Both the position numbers and the translations under genes were made by a program. 64,000 nt of DNA from Nocardia sp. (GTDB lineage Bacteria > Actinomycetota > Actinomycetes > Mycobacteriales > Mycobacteriaceae). This document shows, one piece after another, positions 1 through 8,997 of the stretch (its first letter is position 1; each line of letters opens with the position of its first letter). The stretch spans positions 1 through 64,000 of the forward strand of contig NZ_JAODNK010000144.1 of assembly GCF_025465275.1 (NCBI RefSeq), given 5' to 3'. The notes under the pieces are model-generated. The model did no database searches, was not told where the DNA came from, and was given only the letters and a program-made list of their open reading frames with translations.

Positions 1-458
1 CCGGGGGCCAGCAGGAGTTCGGTGTGCACGTGCCGCGCCTGCCCCAGATTCTTGGCGTAGTACTCGGCAATGGTGCCGCCCTGGGAGTGCCCGACAATAT
101 CGACACGGGTCGCACCGGTCTGTGCCAGCACCCCGTCGATATAGGTCGCGACCTCGTCGGCGGCGCGGGCGATGGGTGCGATACCGCCGTAGGGCAGGGG
201 TGAGCTGTCCCGCCCGTAGCTGGGCGCGAAGACGCAGTATCCGGCCGCGGTCAGGCTGGGGGACAGCACATTCCAAGCGCTCGAATCATCCATGGTCCCG
301 TGCAGCAGTACGACCGGGTACGGATGGTCGGCGGTGGGGCGGCAGGTTCCGGCCGGGTCAACGGGTCCGGCGGTCGCGGTACCGGGTGTGGCGGCCATAC
401 CGGTGAGAACGGCTGTCGCGACTGCTGCCGCGAGGGCAGTGCCCGAGATTCGAACCAT
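1..458 (-). CDS. Secreted alpha/beta hydrolase, lipase-like (5' part; runs off the window)
   Basis: The first 152 codons of an exported esterase or lipase are visible; the C-terminus lies outside the window. Residues 1-30 form a signal peptide (hydrophobic Ala/Val/Leu run, then a TATAG region). The oxyanion-type motif HGTMDD follows at about residue 53, and the nucleophile elbow GHSQGG at 123-128 carries the catalytic Ser. The family (lipase class 2 / EstA-like) hydrolyses acyl esters outside the cell. The Asp and His of the triad cannot be checked. The ATG start is chosen because it opens directly into the signal peptide. It lies 49 bp downstream of the GH20 gene on the same strand, so it may be the last member of that leftward secreted-enzyme operon. 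Substrate unknown. Confidence 0.8.
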   Translation of the reverse strand, partial: MVRISGTALAAAVATAVLTGMAATPGTATAGPVDPAGTCRPTADHPYPVVLLHGTMDDSSAWNVLSPSLTAAGYCVFAPSYGRDSSPLPYGGIAPIARAADEVATYIDGVLAQTGATRVDIVGHSQGGTIAEYYAKNLGQARHVHTELLLAP

Positions 459-506
459 CGCCCTCTCCTATCATGAATTGTGTTGTGGTGTGGGAATTCT
501 CGGTAT

Positions 507-2072
507 TCAAATGGCGGGGATACCCACGGCGCGAACCTGATCGGCGAACACCGGATACGAGGTGCCCTTGGTGCCCGCCCACAGCTGCTGCGCCATGATC
601 GGCAATCTCGCCCGGACCGGATCGACCATCTGCTGCTCGGTCATGGCATACGGATCGTCCGCCCACACGAACAGCTTCGAACCGAGCAATTGACCGCGCT
701 GGTCCGGCCGCAACCGGGTGCCGTTGACAAAAAGGCCCGGATCCCAGGCGTACAGCAGTTCCGGCGGTGAGTTCAGCGGTGCGGCATAGCCGCCGGTGGC
801 CCAATAGGTGGGAGTGAAACTCGCATTGGTGAGTGTGAAGCCTTGGTCGGCAAGGGATTCCGGACCGTTGACGCCGCCGAACCAGGGGAGCGGGCCGTTG
901 CCGCCGGTCCAGTAGTCGACAATGATCGAGCGGTCGATCGGAATGCTGCCACCGTGCGGGATTCCGTCGTTCCACATGCGGGCGGTCTTGCCGTACGACC
1001 GCGCGATTCCATTCGCCCAATTGAAGGTGTCCGCGACCAGATCCTGTCCGGTGGATGCCGGGCCGAGGACGGTACGCGCGTAATCGGTGAGCTGGGGATA
1101 ACGACTGTAATCGCTGATGTATTCGTCGCCGCCGAGGTGGAAATAGCGCCCGGGGAACATGGGGATGAATTCGCGCAGCAGATCTTCGATGAGCGGGCGG
1201 GCGGCGGCATTCGACAGATCGATGCGACCGTCCGCGGTGCCCGCGAGCAGGCTGTCGGTGGCGGCGTCGATCGGGCTGGTGACGGCCGGGTGCAGGGCCA
1301 GTTCGGGGTGTGGTTGCAGTATGCCGTTCATATGCCCGGGGAACCCGATTTCCGGCATCACTTCGATGCCGTATTCGCCTGCGTAGGAAATGATTTCGGC
1401 GATATCGGCCCGGCTGTAATGCTCCGGCGAGGTGATCTCCGGATGCGAGGTGCTCTCCAGCCGGAATCCGTAACTATCCGAAAGATGCAGCTGGATGATG
1501 TTCATCCGGTAGTACGCCATCTCGCGGATACGCTGTTTGATCCAGTCGACGGTGAGGAATTTGCGCCCCAGATCGAGCAGCAGGCCGCGCTCGCTGTAAT
1601 CGGGCCAGTCCGTCACGGTTCCGGTCGGCAGTGCGGTGCTCTGCGAAAACCATTGCAGCAGTGTCTGGGTGGCGTGAATCGCGCCCTCGGTGGTGCGGGC
1701 GGTGACGGTCACGGTGTCGCCGACATCGATGCGGTACGACTCCGGCTGTGGCGGCCCGGAATGGTCGACGCGCAGGGCCACCTCACCCGGACCCGCCGCG
1801 CCGTTCCCCGCCGTCACCGCGCGACCGGCGCGGGTCAGGTCCGCGGCCAATCGGGAAGCGATCGGCGCGGCCGCGCTCGAAGCCACGATGTGCGCCCCGC
1901 CCGCGAGATCGAAACGTCCTGTGCCCGGCGTGAATTCGTGCACGCTCGGCACCGTCACCGGCAGGGTGGGCGCGCTATCGGCCCGCCCCGCCGGTGCGGG
2001 TAGCGCGAGGGCTCCGGCGCAGAGCGCGGCCGCTCCCAGCGCGGCCGCGATCGCCCGCGGCATCCGGCTCAC
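507..2072 (-). CDS. Secreted beta-N-acetylhexosaminidase, glycoside hydrolase family 20
   Basis: A 521-residue exported glycosidase that removes terminal GlcNAc or GalNAc from glycans. Residues 1-31 are a signal peptide. A GH20b-like N-domain (about 38-155) precedes the TIM barrel, which starts at RGLLLDLGRKF. Later landmarks are PEIGFPGH (240-247) and the catalytic pair HLGGDEY (312-318), where Asp316 orients the acetamido group and Glu317 is the acid. The usual HLTDDQGW strand reads HLSDSYGF, a moderate deviation. The GTG start overlaps the TGA of the upstream peptidase gene (GTGA), so translation is probably coupled. The amino-sugar catabolic locus a few kb away could consume the released sugar; that link is inference. 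Confidence 0.9.
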   Translation of the reverse strand: MSRMPRAIAAALGAAALCAGALALPAPAGRADSAPTLPVTVPSVHEFTPGTGRFDLAGGAHIVASSAAAPIASRLAADLTRAGRAVTAGNGAAGPGEVALRVDHSGPPQPESYRIDVGDTVTVTARTTEGAIHATQTLLQWFSQSTALPTGTVTDWPDYSERGLLLDLGRKFLTVDWIKQRIREMAYYRMNIIQLHLSDSYGFRLESTSHPEITSPEHYSRADIAEIISYAGEYGIEVMPEIGFPGHMNGILQPHPELALHPAVTSPIDAATDSLLAGTADGRIDLSNAAARPLIEDLLREFIPMFPGRYFHLGGDEYISDYSRYPQLTDYARTVLGPASTGQDLVADTFNWANGIARSYGKTARMWNDGIPHGGSIPIDRSIIVDYWTGGNGPLPWFGGVNGPESLADQGFTLTNASFTPTYWATGGYAAPLNSPPELLYAWDPGLFVNGTRLRPDQRGQLLGSKLFVWADDPYAMTEQQMVDPVRARLPIMAQQLWAGTKGTSYPVFADQVRAVGIPAI

Positions 2073-3673
2073 GAGGTGCGCACCGGCAGTTCCGCCACCG
2101 ACGGCGCGGAGAAGACGACCTGGCTGCCCATCGGCGTCGCGCTATCGAACGGAATCGGGTCCTGGGTGGTGACGGTCAGCGTCAAACGGTGTCCCGGTGC
2201 CAGATTCCAATAGGTCGGCGCGAGATCCCACTCGACCGAGGTGGGCGCTCCCGGTGCGAGACCGTGCCGGGTGATGGGCCAGTAGCTGATGTTCTTGCCA
2301 TTACCGTCGGGCCCCTCGTCGTAGAGGATGCCGATCATGGTGAGGTCCGAACTCGGCGGTGTGACAGTCAGATTCAGGTGCACCTTGCCGGACACCACAC
2401 CACCGTTCGCGAACGGTGCGGTACGCCAGACGCCCGCGACATAGCGATCGACGCTGCCGATCGGGATGGCCGGAGCCAGGCCGAGCTGAGCCAGCGAACC
2501 GGTGACGTACGGGACCGCGGCGATGGCGGTGGTCGGACCGGAAGTCAGTGGCTGACTCCAGGATTCGTTCGGATCGCCGCCCATTACGCCCGCCGCGGGG
2601 GCCGAGAGCGGGAAATCGCGGAGCGCGGCCTGTGCGTCCGCGACCGAATCGAAGTGCACGAGCGCATTCGGATCGGGCAGCAGACTGACGGTATCGGCGG
2701 CCTGGATATTCACCGCCGGCTCCCGGTCGATGCCATTGTCGGTGCCGTTGACGTAGTGGTCCAGCCACCGCAGTCCCGCGTCCCAGAACGAATTGGGCAG
2801 CCCGACGATCTGGCCCGCGCCACCGGCGGTCGAGTGGTCACCGGGCGCGAGATACAGCATCTTCGGTCCGGTGAGCTGATCGAACATGGAATACGTGGGC
2901 CCGACGGGCAGCAGGCTGTCCTGCCAGTCGTGGGCCAGGAAGACGGCCGTGCCATTGGTATTGAGCTTCGGGATGGCGTCGGCGAGAACGTGCCGGGAGG
3001 CCAGCGAATCGAAGGCGACGCCATTGCCGCGCACGATCGCGTCGAGGCCGCGCCGCACGAGCTCGGGGCTGAAGCGGTTGGTCGCCACCCCGGCCAGTGC
3101 GAGCGCGACCGGGCCGCCGGTCTTCGGGGTGCCGTTCGGTGCGAGCGCATCGGCGAGATCGCCGGGCGGAGAGTCGGCGACAATGGCTTTGATACGCGAA
3201 TCATGCGCCGCCGCAAGCACACTCAGCCCCGCACCGTACGAGCCGCCCGCAACCGCAATGCGCTCGGGGTCCACATTGAGGTTGGCGATGGCCCAGTCGA
3301 TGATCGCCGACGCGTCCTCGGCGTCCTTCTCGCCGAACAGGTCCACGTCACCGCCGGAGAGATACATGCCGCGCGCGGTGTATTCGATGGAGACGAAACC
3401 GTCGGCGGCGGAAAGCTTGTAGGCCGATCCGATGCTGCCCATCGACGGCACTCCCCACCCTGATGGCTGCAATACCAGCGCATTCTTGTGGGCGGCGAGG
3501 TCCGGCGGCGCCGTGATCACGGCATTCATCGGAACCCCGTCCGCGCCCGGGATGAAGATCGTGGTGATCTGCCCGCCCGGGATGGGCACGGCGGAGGCGG
3601 GCGTCAGGCACAGCGTGGCTCCCGCCATGAACAGCGTGGTCGCGGCGAGTACACGGAACAGTCGATTCCTCAT
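2069..3673 (-). CDS. Secreted S15 / CocE-like alpha/beta hydrolase (X-Pro dipeptidyl-peptidase type)
   Basis: A 534-residue exported serine hydrolase. Residues 1-28 are a signal peptide ending PASA. The N-terminal hydrolase domain has the nucleophile motif AVAGGSYGAG (Ser145), an Asp in the LAHDWQDSLL region and a His in LAPGDHSTAGG. The C-terminal part from about residue 400 resembles the beta-sandwich of the S15/CocE family. These enzymes cleave X-Pro peptides, esters or amides; the true substrate cannot be told. The start is the ATG preceded by GGGAGGG. A longer in-frame extension upstream has no signal peptide and runs through the small ORF, so it is rejected. It is the first large gene of a leftward run with the GH20 gene, linked by a GTGA overlap. 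Confidence 0.85.
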   Translation of the reverse strand: MRNRLFRVLAATTLFMAGATLCLTPASAVPIPGGQITTIFIPGADGVPMNAVITAPPDLAAHKNALVLQPSGWGVPSMGSIGSAYKLSAADGFVSIEYTARGMYLSGGDVDLFGEKDAEDASAIIDWAIANLNVDPERIAVAGGSYGAGLSVLAAAHDSRIKAIVADSPPGDLADALAPNGTPKTGGPVALALAGVATNRFSPELVRRGLDAIVRGNGVAFDSLASRHVLADAIPKLNTNGTAVFLAHDWQDSLLPVGPTYSMFDQLTGPKMLYLAPGDHSTAGGAGQIVGLPNSFWDAGLRWLDHYVNGTDNGIDREPAVNIQAADTVSLLPDPNALVHFDSVADAQAALRDFPLSAPAAGVMGGDPNESWSQPLTSGPTTAIAAVPYVTGSLAQLGLAPAIPIGSVDRYVAGVWRTAPFANGGVVSGKVHLNLTVTPPSSDLTMIGILYDEGPDGNGKNISYWPITRHGLAPGAPTSVEWDLAPTYWNLAPGHRLTLTVTTQDPIPFDSATPMGSQVVFSAPSVAELPVRTS

Positions 3674-3689
3674 GATCGCTTTCCCTCCC

Positions 3690-3800
3690 TCAGTGCAGGT
3701 TCGCGAGGAGCTGACCCAGATTTTGTAGCAGCGACACCGGTGACATGAGGATGTAGCCGATGATCGTGCCGAGGAGATCGGGTGCGGGAAGTTCATGCAT
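3690..3800 (-). CDS. Small ORF, 36 residues, hydrophobic peptide upstream of the S15 hydrolase
   Basis: An ATG preceded by AGAGGA at good spacing opens a 36-codon frame starting MHELPAPDLLGTIIGYIL and ending in TGA only 16 bp before the hydrolase ATG. The peptide is rich in Leu/Ile with two short hydrophobic stretches (residues 8-18 and 19-33). It could be a membrane peptide or a leader peptide coupling translation into the hydrolase gene. I recognise no family. Support: a good ribosome binding site, tight spacing, and a frame different from the hydrolase. Against: its short length and lack of any comparison. Confidence 0.45.
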   Translation of the reverse strand: MHELPAPDLLGTIIGYILMSPVSLLQNLGQLLANLH

Positions 3801-3967
3801 GAGGAGTCCTCTGGGACGGCGCGGGCGAGGCAACCGACCTCATGCCCTGCGGCCGGAATCGGTTGACCCGAGAGTAATTGAGCGTTTGTGCTCTGTCTAT
3901 ACAGAAACCGATCATTAACAATCACAAAACCTGAGGTCCCGGCCGCCTACCGCCGTGTGCACTCCGT

Positions 3968-4008
3968 GTCAGGGGGCGTGTCAGGTCTGCGTCAGGTCTG
4001 TATCAGCG
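3968..4008 (+). promoter_or_regulatory. Direct repeats GTCAGG at 11-12 bp pitch, candidate SARP binding site
   Basis: GTCAGG occurs at 3968, 3980 and 3991, and a relaxed copy ATCAGC at 4002, giving pitches of 12, 11 and 11 bp. SARP regulators are known to bind short direct repeats with one-turn spacing just upstream of a -10 region. The exporter ATG follows 20 bp later with no Shine-Dalgarno sequence, so a leaderless transcript is possible. A SARP-type regulator gene lies convergent to the exporter. The assignment is inference from spacing and context. Confidence 0.5.
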
Positions 4009-4028
4009 GGGCTGGCGACAGTACTCCC

Positions 4029-4973
4029 ATGACAAGTTCAGCGATTGCGGCTTCCGGGCTGCGAAAGACGTACGGGGACAAAACAGTCCTCGATGGTATT
4101 GATCTGAATATCGGCGCAGGCACGATCTTCTCGCTTCTCGGTCCGAACGGCGCCGGGAAGACGACCGCGGTCAATGTGCTGACCACGCTGCTGACCGCCG
4201 ATGGCGGCACGGCGAGTGTGGCCGGGCACGACATCGCGACCGAGCCCAAGGCGGTGCGCAAGGCGATCGGGGTGACCGGGCAGTTCGCGGCGGTGGACGA
4301 CCTACTGACCGGGGAGGAGAACCTGCGGTTGATGGCGGATCTGCATCGCCTGCGGGGCAGCGAGAGCAAGCGGGTGGTCGCCGACCTGCTGGAACGGTTC
4401 GATCTGGTGGAATCGGCGCGAAAGCACGCGTCGACCTACTCCGGGGGTATGCGCCGGAAGCTCGATCTGGCGATGACGCTGGTCACCAAGCCGGAAATCA
4501 TCTTCCTGGACGAGCCGACCACCGGACTGGATCCGCGCAGCCGGCGCACCATGTGGGACATCGTGCGAGATCTGGCGGCCGGCGGCGTGACCGTCTTCCT
4601 CACCACCCAGTACCTCGAGGAAGCCGATCAGCTGGCCGACCGGGTCGCGGTGCTCGACCAGGGCCGCATTGTCGCCGAGGGCACTCCCGCCGACCTCAAG
4701 CGCCAGGTACCCGGCAGCCACATCCAGGTCACCTTCACCGCCATCGCGGAACTGGAAGCGGCAGCACGGATTCTGCCCGGCTCCACCCGCGACGACGAGG
4801 CGCTGGCCCTGCGGATTCCCGGCGACGGCGGGACGAAGTCCCTGCGGGAGTTGCTGAATCGGCTCGCCGACCACTCGATCGAGACCGAGGACGTCTCCAT
4901 CCACACCCCCGACCTCGACGACGTTTTCTTTGCCCTGACCGGACACGCGACCACGGAGGCCGACGCATCATGA
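4029..4973 (+). CDS. ABC exporter ATP-binding protein, DrrA / daunorubicin-resistance type
   Basis: A 314-residue ATPase of the ABC-2 exporter class. Walker A GPNGAGKTT is at 38-46, the signature YSGGMRRKLDL near 139, Walker B IIFLDEPTTGLDPR near 160, and the switch His is replaced by Gln in TTQYLEEAD. The C-terminal 80 residues contain the DrrA-type accessory domain ending in the VSIHTPDLDDVFF region. It energises efflux of a drug or lipid-like molecule with the permease encoded next. Its TGA overlaps the permease ATG (ATGA). There is no ribosome binding site before the ATG, and direct repeats at 3968-4008 may replace a normal -35. Substrate unknown. Confidence 0.9.
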   Translation: MTSSAIAASGLRKTYGDKTVLDGIDLNIGAGTIFSLLGPNGAGKTTAVNVLTTLLTADGGTASVAGHDIATEPKAVRKAIGVTGQFAAVDDLLTGEENLRLMADLHRLRGSESKRVVADLLERFDLVESARKHASTYSGGMRRKLDLAMTLVTKPEIIFLDEPTTGLDPRSRRTMWDIVRDLAAGGVTVFLTTQYLEEADQLADRVAVLDQGRIVAEGTPADLKRQVPGSHIQVTFTAIAELEAAARILPGSTRDDEALALRIPGDGGTKSLRELLNRLADHSIETEDVSIHTPDLDDVFFALTGHATTEADAS

Positions 4974-5731
4974 GCACCCTTTCAGCACCACTGGCCGATG
5001 CGTCGATCATGTTGCGGCGCAACTTCAAACACACCGCCCGGACCCCGGTCACCATCTTCAACGCGGCCCTGATGCCGGTCATGATGCTGTTGATCTTCGT
5101 CTACGTCTTCGGCAATGCCTTCAATGTCGGCGAAAAATACATCAACTACGCGCTGCCGGGCATGATCCTGCTGGCCATCAGCTACGGGTTGTCCTCGACC
5201 GCGGTATCGGTGAATTCCGATATGACCAAAGGCATCATCAACCGGTTCAAGGTCATGGACGTCTCCCGTGGCGCCGTACTGACCGGCCACGTGGTGGCCA
5301 CCATGCTGACCATCGCGATTTCCACCGCGACCGTCATCGGCGTCGGCTTCGCGCTGGGCTTCCGCTCCTCGGCGACCCTGCTGGACTGGCTCGGCGCGAT
5401 CGGCATCATCGCGGCGACGGCTTTCGCGACCGCCTGGCTCACCGTCGCACTGGGAATGGCCGCGAAGACTCCGGAATCCGCGGGCATGACCACCGTGCCG
5501 CTGATCATGCTGCCCTTCGTGAGCAGTGCGGTCGTGCCGGCTCACCAGATGGGCCAGGGCATCCGGCAATTCGCGGAGTACCAGCCCTTCACGCCGATCA
5601 TCGAATCGCTGCGCGGCATGCTGACCGGCAACCCGTCGGGCGGCTACACGGCCGCCGCGCTCGCCTGGTGCGCCGGCATCGCCCTGGTCGGATACCTGTG
5701 GTCACGTGCCACATTCAGCAAGCGAGCGTAG
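4970..5731 (+). CDS. ABC-2 type exporter permease, DrrB type
   Basis: A 253-residue integral membrane protein, usual length for DrrB-like permeases, with about six hydrophobic segments. The first follows the cytosolic stretch FKHTARTP; the family-typical loop SSTAVSVNSDMTKGIINRFK is present. It would pair as a homodimer with the preceding ATPase to export a hydrophobic compound. The ATG overlaps the ATPase stop by 4 bp. The 3' end overlaps the 3' end of the convergent regulator gene by 17 bp, leaving no room for a terminator between them. The substrate cannot be told from the sequence. Confidence 0.88.
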   Translation: MSTLSAPLADASIMLRRNFKHTARTPVTIFNAALMPVMMLLIFVYVFGNAFNVGEKYINYALPGMILLAISYGLSSTAVSVNSDMTKGIINRFKVMDVSRGAVLTGHVVATMLTIAISTATVIGVGFALGFRSSATLLDWLGAIGIIAATAFATAWLTVALGMAAKTPESAGMTTVPLIMLPFVSSAVVPAHQMGQGIRQFAEYQPFTPIIESLRGMLTGNPSGGYTAAALAWCAGIALVGYLWSRATFSKRA

Positions 5732-8700
5732 TTTCGACCAGCTCATGCCAGCTCGTCTGCGCACCCTCCCGCGACGCCTCGGCGAACTTCGGTTCGCCGA
5801 GGCGTTCTTGCGTGGCCAGCTCGATGCGGGCCGCATCCGGATGCGACCGATCCGGCAGTCCGCGCACGGTGGCACTCGCTGCGAGCAGCCGGGCGGCCTG
5901 CTCGTACTGTTCACCGCGCAGCGCCTGGTCGGCGACTCCGATGAGCACCTGTGCGATCAGGGGCGCGTACCCCGCCTCGGACGCCGCCCGGAATGCGGTG
6001 ATGCGGTGCTCGCGGGCCTCGTCGAGGTTGTCGGCGACATAACCGAGCAGATCGTGTGTCACCGCCCGGATATTGGTCGACTCCGTATCCAATGTGACTG
6101 TCGCAAGGTCGATCTGGCGGTACACCTGCTCGGTGTCGCCGTGCCAGCGGGCCAGCTCCGCCTGCGCCAGGGCCAGCTCGGCCAGGGCGTTCGGCCACGC
6201 GCACCGTTGTGCGGACAGCTGTGCCTCGGACATGGCCGCCGCACTCGACTCCGCATCGCCCAGCAGCCAATACAGCTGAGCCTGCCGCGCCCGCATCTGG
6301 ACTACATCCTCGATCGCGCCAACCTCGGTGACCACCGCGATCGCCTGGTCGAAATGCTCTATCGCACTGGTGAACTCGCCACGCATGGCAATCCGATTCG
6401 CCACTTCGGTCAGCGCGAACGACATACCCCACCGCTCGCCGATCGCCCGGAATTCGGCGAGCGCCAGCTCGAGATACGCGTCCACATCCTGCACCTCGAG
6501 CCCGACCACGATCCGCATCTTGCCCATCTGCAGCCGAGCCAGTGCGCGTACCCACGGATCGTCGTCGGTGAGCAGCGGTTCGAACGCGGTCAGGAACGTG
6601 TCCGGTCCCTGCAGCATGCGTTCCAGTGCGCCGACGAACCCCAGCAGCGGGTTGCTGACCTTGGTGTGCTGGCTGAGCCGGTAGGCCTTGTGGATCCAAT
6701 CCTCCACCTGGAACTCGTCATTCCGCCCGGAGGACACGTAGTGCACGACCAGCGTGTACACCATGGCCCGGGTGTCATCGTCCACCTCGCCGGGCGCCTC
6801 GGCGGCCGCGATGATCAGCTCCATGCCCTCGGCCTTGTGCCCGCCGAGCCACCAGTACCAGCCGGCGGCGGCCGCGAGCCGCATGGCCCCGGTCGCGTCG
6901 TCGGTCGCGAGCGCGGCGCGCAGGGCGGCGGCGATATTGTCGTGATCGACCTCGAGGGTGGCAAGCCATTCCAACTGCTCGGCACGGCGCAGATGTGGAT
7001 CGGCGGTCACGGCGAGTTCGGTGAAGTACGCGAGATGCGCGCGGCGCGCCTCCTCCGATTCCCCCGCCTCCGCGAGCCGGTCGCGGGCGTACTCCTTGAT
7101 CGTCTCGAGCATCCGATAGCGCGGTGCGCTGTCACCGGCGGAAGTCTCGGTGCGGATTGCCACGGTGCGCAGCAGCGACTTTTCGGTCAGCGTGGTCAGC
7201 AGCTCGAGGACCTCCCACCCCTCGACCGCCTCTCCCGCGCAGACCTGCTCGGCGGCCTCCAGGCTCGCACCGCCGGAGAACACCGAAAGTCTGCGCAGCA
7301 CAATGCGTTCGGCGTCGGTGAGCAGTTCCCAGCTCCAGTCGACCACCGCGCGCAGCGTCCGGTGCTGCGGCATCGCGGTGCGACTGCCGCCGGTCAGCAG
7401 GCGGAAGCGATCGTCGAGGCGGTTGGCGAGCTGATCGAGCGACATGGTGCGCAATCTGGCTGCCGCGAGTTCGATTGCCAGCGGTATCCCGTCGAGCGCG
7501 CGGCAGACGCGTGCCATGGTCGACAGCGTGTGGGCGTCGGTCCCGATATCGTTGCGCATCGCGCCCGCCCGGTCCCGCAGCAGCTGAACGGCGGGGGAGG
7601 ATTCGATTTCGCCGGGGGCCGCGTCCGCGTCCGGCAGCGATAGCGGCTCGACCTGCCACAGCGCCTCACCGGTAATGCCGAGCGGTTCCCGGCTCGTCGC
7701 GAGAATCCGCAGCCGCCGGCACTCGCCGAGCAGCCGGTGGGCGAATGTCGCCGCGGCCTCGATCACGTGCTCGCAGTTGTCCAGAATCAGTAGCGCTTCG
7801 CGCTCGCGGAACGCGGCGATGAGACGGTCCATCGGTCCGGCGTCAGGTGCGCCGCCGAGCAGCGCGTCCCGCAGTCCGAGCGCGGCCAGGGTCGCCTGTG
7901 CCAGGTCACCGCTCGCGTCGACGGAGGCCAGTTCCACCAGCCAGGCCCCGTCCGGTAGCTCGCCGAGCAGGGTCTGGGCGGTTTCCACAGCCAGCCTGGT
8001 CTTGCCGGAGCCGCCGGGCCCGCTCAAGGTGGTGAGCCGATGCCCCGCAACAAGTTCGGCTACGGCGGCGACGTCGGCGGACTTGCCGACGAAGGTGGTC
8101 AACTCGGCCCGCAGGTTCGTCTTGCGGACTTCGTCCGGCACCCGGACTTCCTCGGGTGCTCCCACTTCGCCGCGCAGCAGCGCAACGTGCAACCCGGACA
8201 GTTCCGGTGACGGGTCCACACCCAACTCGTCGGCGAGGGCCTCCCGTGTCCGCTGGTACACCAGCAGCGCCTCGGTGCCACGACCCGCGGCGCCGAGCGC
8301 GCGCATCAGCGCGGCGGCGAGCCGTTCCCGCACCGGATGCCGGGCCACCAGTTCGGTCAGTTCCGCGACCAGTTCCGCACCCCGGCCGAGGCGGACCTCC
8401 GCTTCGTATCGATCCTCCAGCGCGGCGAGATGCAGCCCTTCGAGCCGGGCGACAACGGCGTCGAAAGCTTCGCTGTCCTGTAGCGCGACGTCCTGCATGA
8501 CGGCGCCGCGCCACAATTCGAGGGCCTCGCGCAGTAACTGGGCCCGTTGCGGATCCGCGCTGCCGCGGGCCTGGTCGACGAGCTGTTCGAACCGCACGGC
8601 GTCGACCGCGTGGGCTTCCACAGTCAGGCGATACCCGCCCGGCTGTACATCGATCGACCCGTCCGGCAGCACCCGCCGCAGCCGGGAGACCAATGCCTGC

Positions 8701-8897
8701 AGCGCATTCGCCGCATCGGCGGGCGGCTGCTCACCCCAGATCCAGTCGACCAGCTTCGCCTTCGAAACGGCGCGCCCGGGTTCGAGCGCGAGGGCGATCA
8801 ACAGCGCACGTAACCGGGCACCCGGTACCTCTATAACGCCACCGTCATCCGCCCGAATAACCAGCGGTCCAAGCATCCCGATCTGCACTCGGCCCAT
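5715..8897 (-). CDS. AfsR/SARP-family transcriptional regulator (winged helix + BTAD + NB-ARC-like ATPase + TPR)
   Basis: A 1060-residue regulator. Residues 1-95 form the OmpR-like winged helix (LGPLVIRADDGG, then the LVSRLRRVL recognition region), about 95-245 the BTAD domain, followed by an ATPase with P-loop LSGPGGSGKTRLA and a later LLILDNCEHV Walker B, and helical TPR-like repeats to the C-terminus. SARPs of this size bind direct repeats near promoters and activate neighbouring genes. The ATG at 8897 is chosen because the winged helix starts immediately; upstream in-frame sequence looks non-coding and runs into the DeoR gene. It is convergent with the DrrAB exporter, which carries SARP-like repeats at its promoter. 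A regulatory link is inferred. Confidence 0.88.
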   Translation of the reverse strand: MGRVQIGMLGPLVIRADDGGVIEVPGARLRALLIALALEPGRAVSKAKLVDWIWGEQPPADAANALQALVSRLRRVLPDGSIDVQPGGYRLTVEAHAVDAVRFEQLVDQARGSADPQRAQLLREALELWRGAVMQDVALQDSEAFDAVVARLEGLHLAALEDRYEAEVRLGRGAELVAELTELVARHPVRERLAAALMRALGAAGRGTEALLVYQRTREALADELGVDPSPELSGLHVALLRGEVGAPEEVRVPDEVRKTNLRAELTTFVGKSADVAAVAELVAGHRLTTLSGPGGSGKTRLAVETAQTLLGELPDGAWLVELASVDASGDLAQATLAALGLRDALLGGAPDAGPMDRLIAAFREREALLILDNCEHVIEAAATFAHRLLGECRRLRILATSREPLGITGEALWQVEPLSLPDADAAPGEIESSPAVQLLRDRAGAMRNDIGTDAHTLSTMARVCRALDGIPLAIELAAARLRTMSLDQLANRLDDRFRLLTGGSRTAMPQHRTLRAVVDWSWELLTDAERIVLRRLSVFSGGASLEAAEQVCAGEAVEGWEVLELLTTLTEKSLLRTVAIRTETSAGDSAPRYRMLETIKEYARDRLAEAGESEEARRAHLAYFTELAVTADPHLRRAEQLEWLATLEVDHDNIAAALRAALATDDATGAMRLAAAAGWYWWLGGHKAEGMELIIAAAEAPGEVDDDTRAMVYTLVVHYVSSGRNDEFQVEDWIHKAYRLSQHTKVSNPLLGFVGALERMLQGPDTFLTAFEPLLTDDDPWVRALARLQMGKMRIVVGLEVQDVDAYLELALAEFRAIGERWGMSFALTEVANRIAMRGEFTSAIEHFDQAIAVVTEVGAIEDVVQMRARQAQLYWLLGDAESSAAAMSEAQLSAQRCAWPNALAELALAQAELARWHGDTEQVYRQIDLATVTLDTESTNIRAVTHDLLGYVADNLDEAREHRITAFRAASEAGYAPLIAQVLIGVADQALRGEQYEQAARLLAASATVRGLPDRSHPDAARIELATQERLGEPKFAEASREGAQTSWHELVETTLAC

Positions 8898-8997
8898 CTT
8901 GCCGTGCACGCTCGGCAAGCCGCCAGCCCGCCCGGTCCCGGGCGGGACATCCCTCGAGTAATCCCTCAACCCCGGGGGGCGGCCACCGGGTTCGGGC

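Noticed and set aside
1994..3463. A 489-codon plus-strand frame opposite the S15 hydrolase gene
   Set aside because: Arg/Gly-rich shadow of a clear signal-peptide-bearing enzyme on the other strand.
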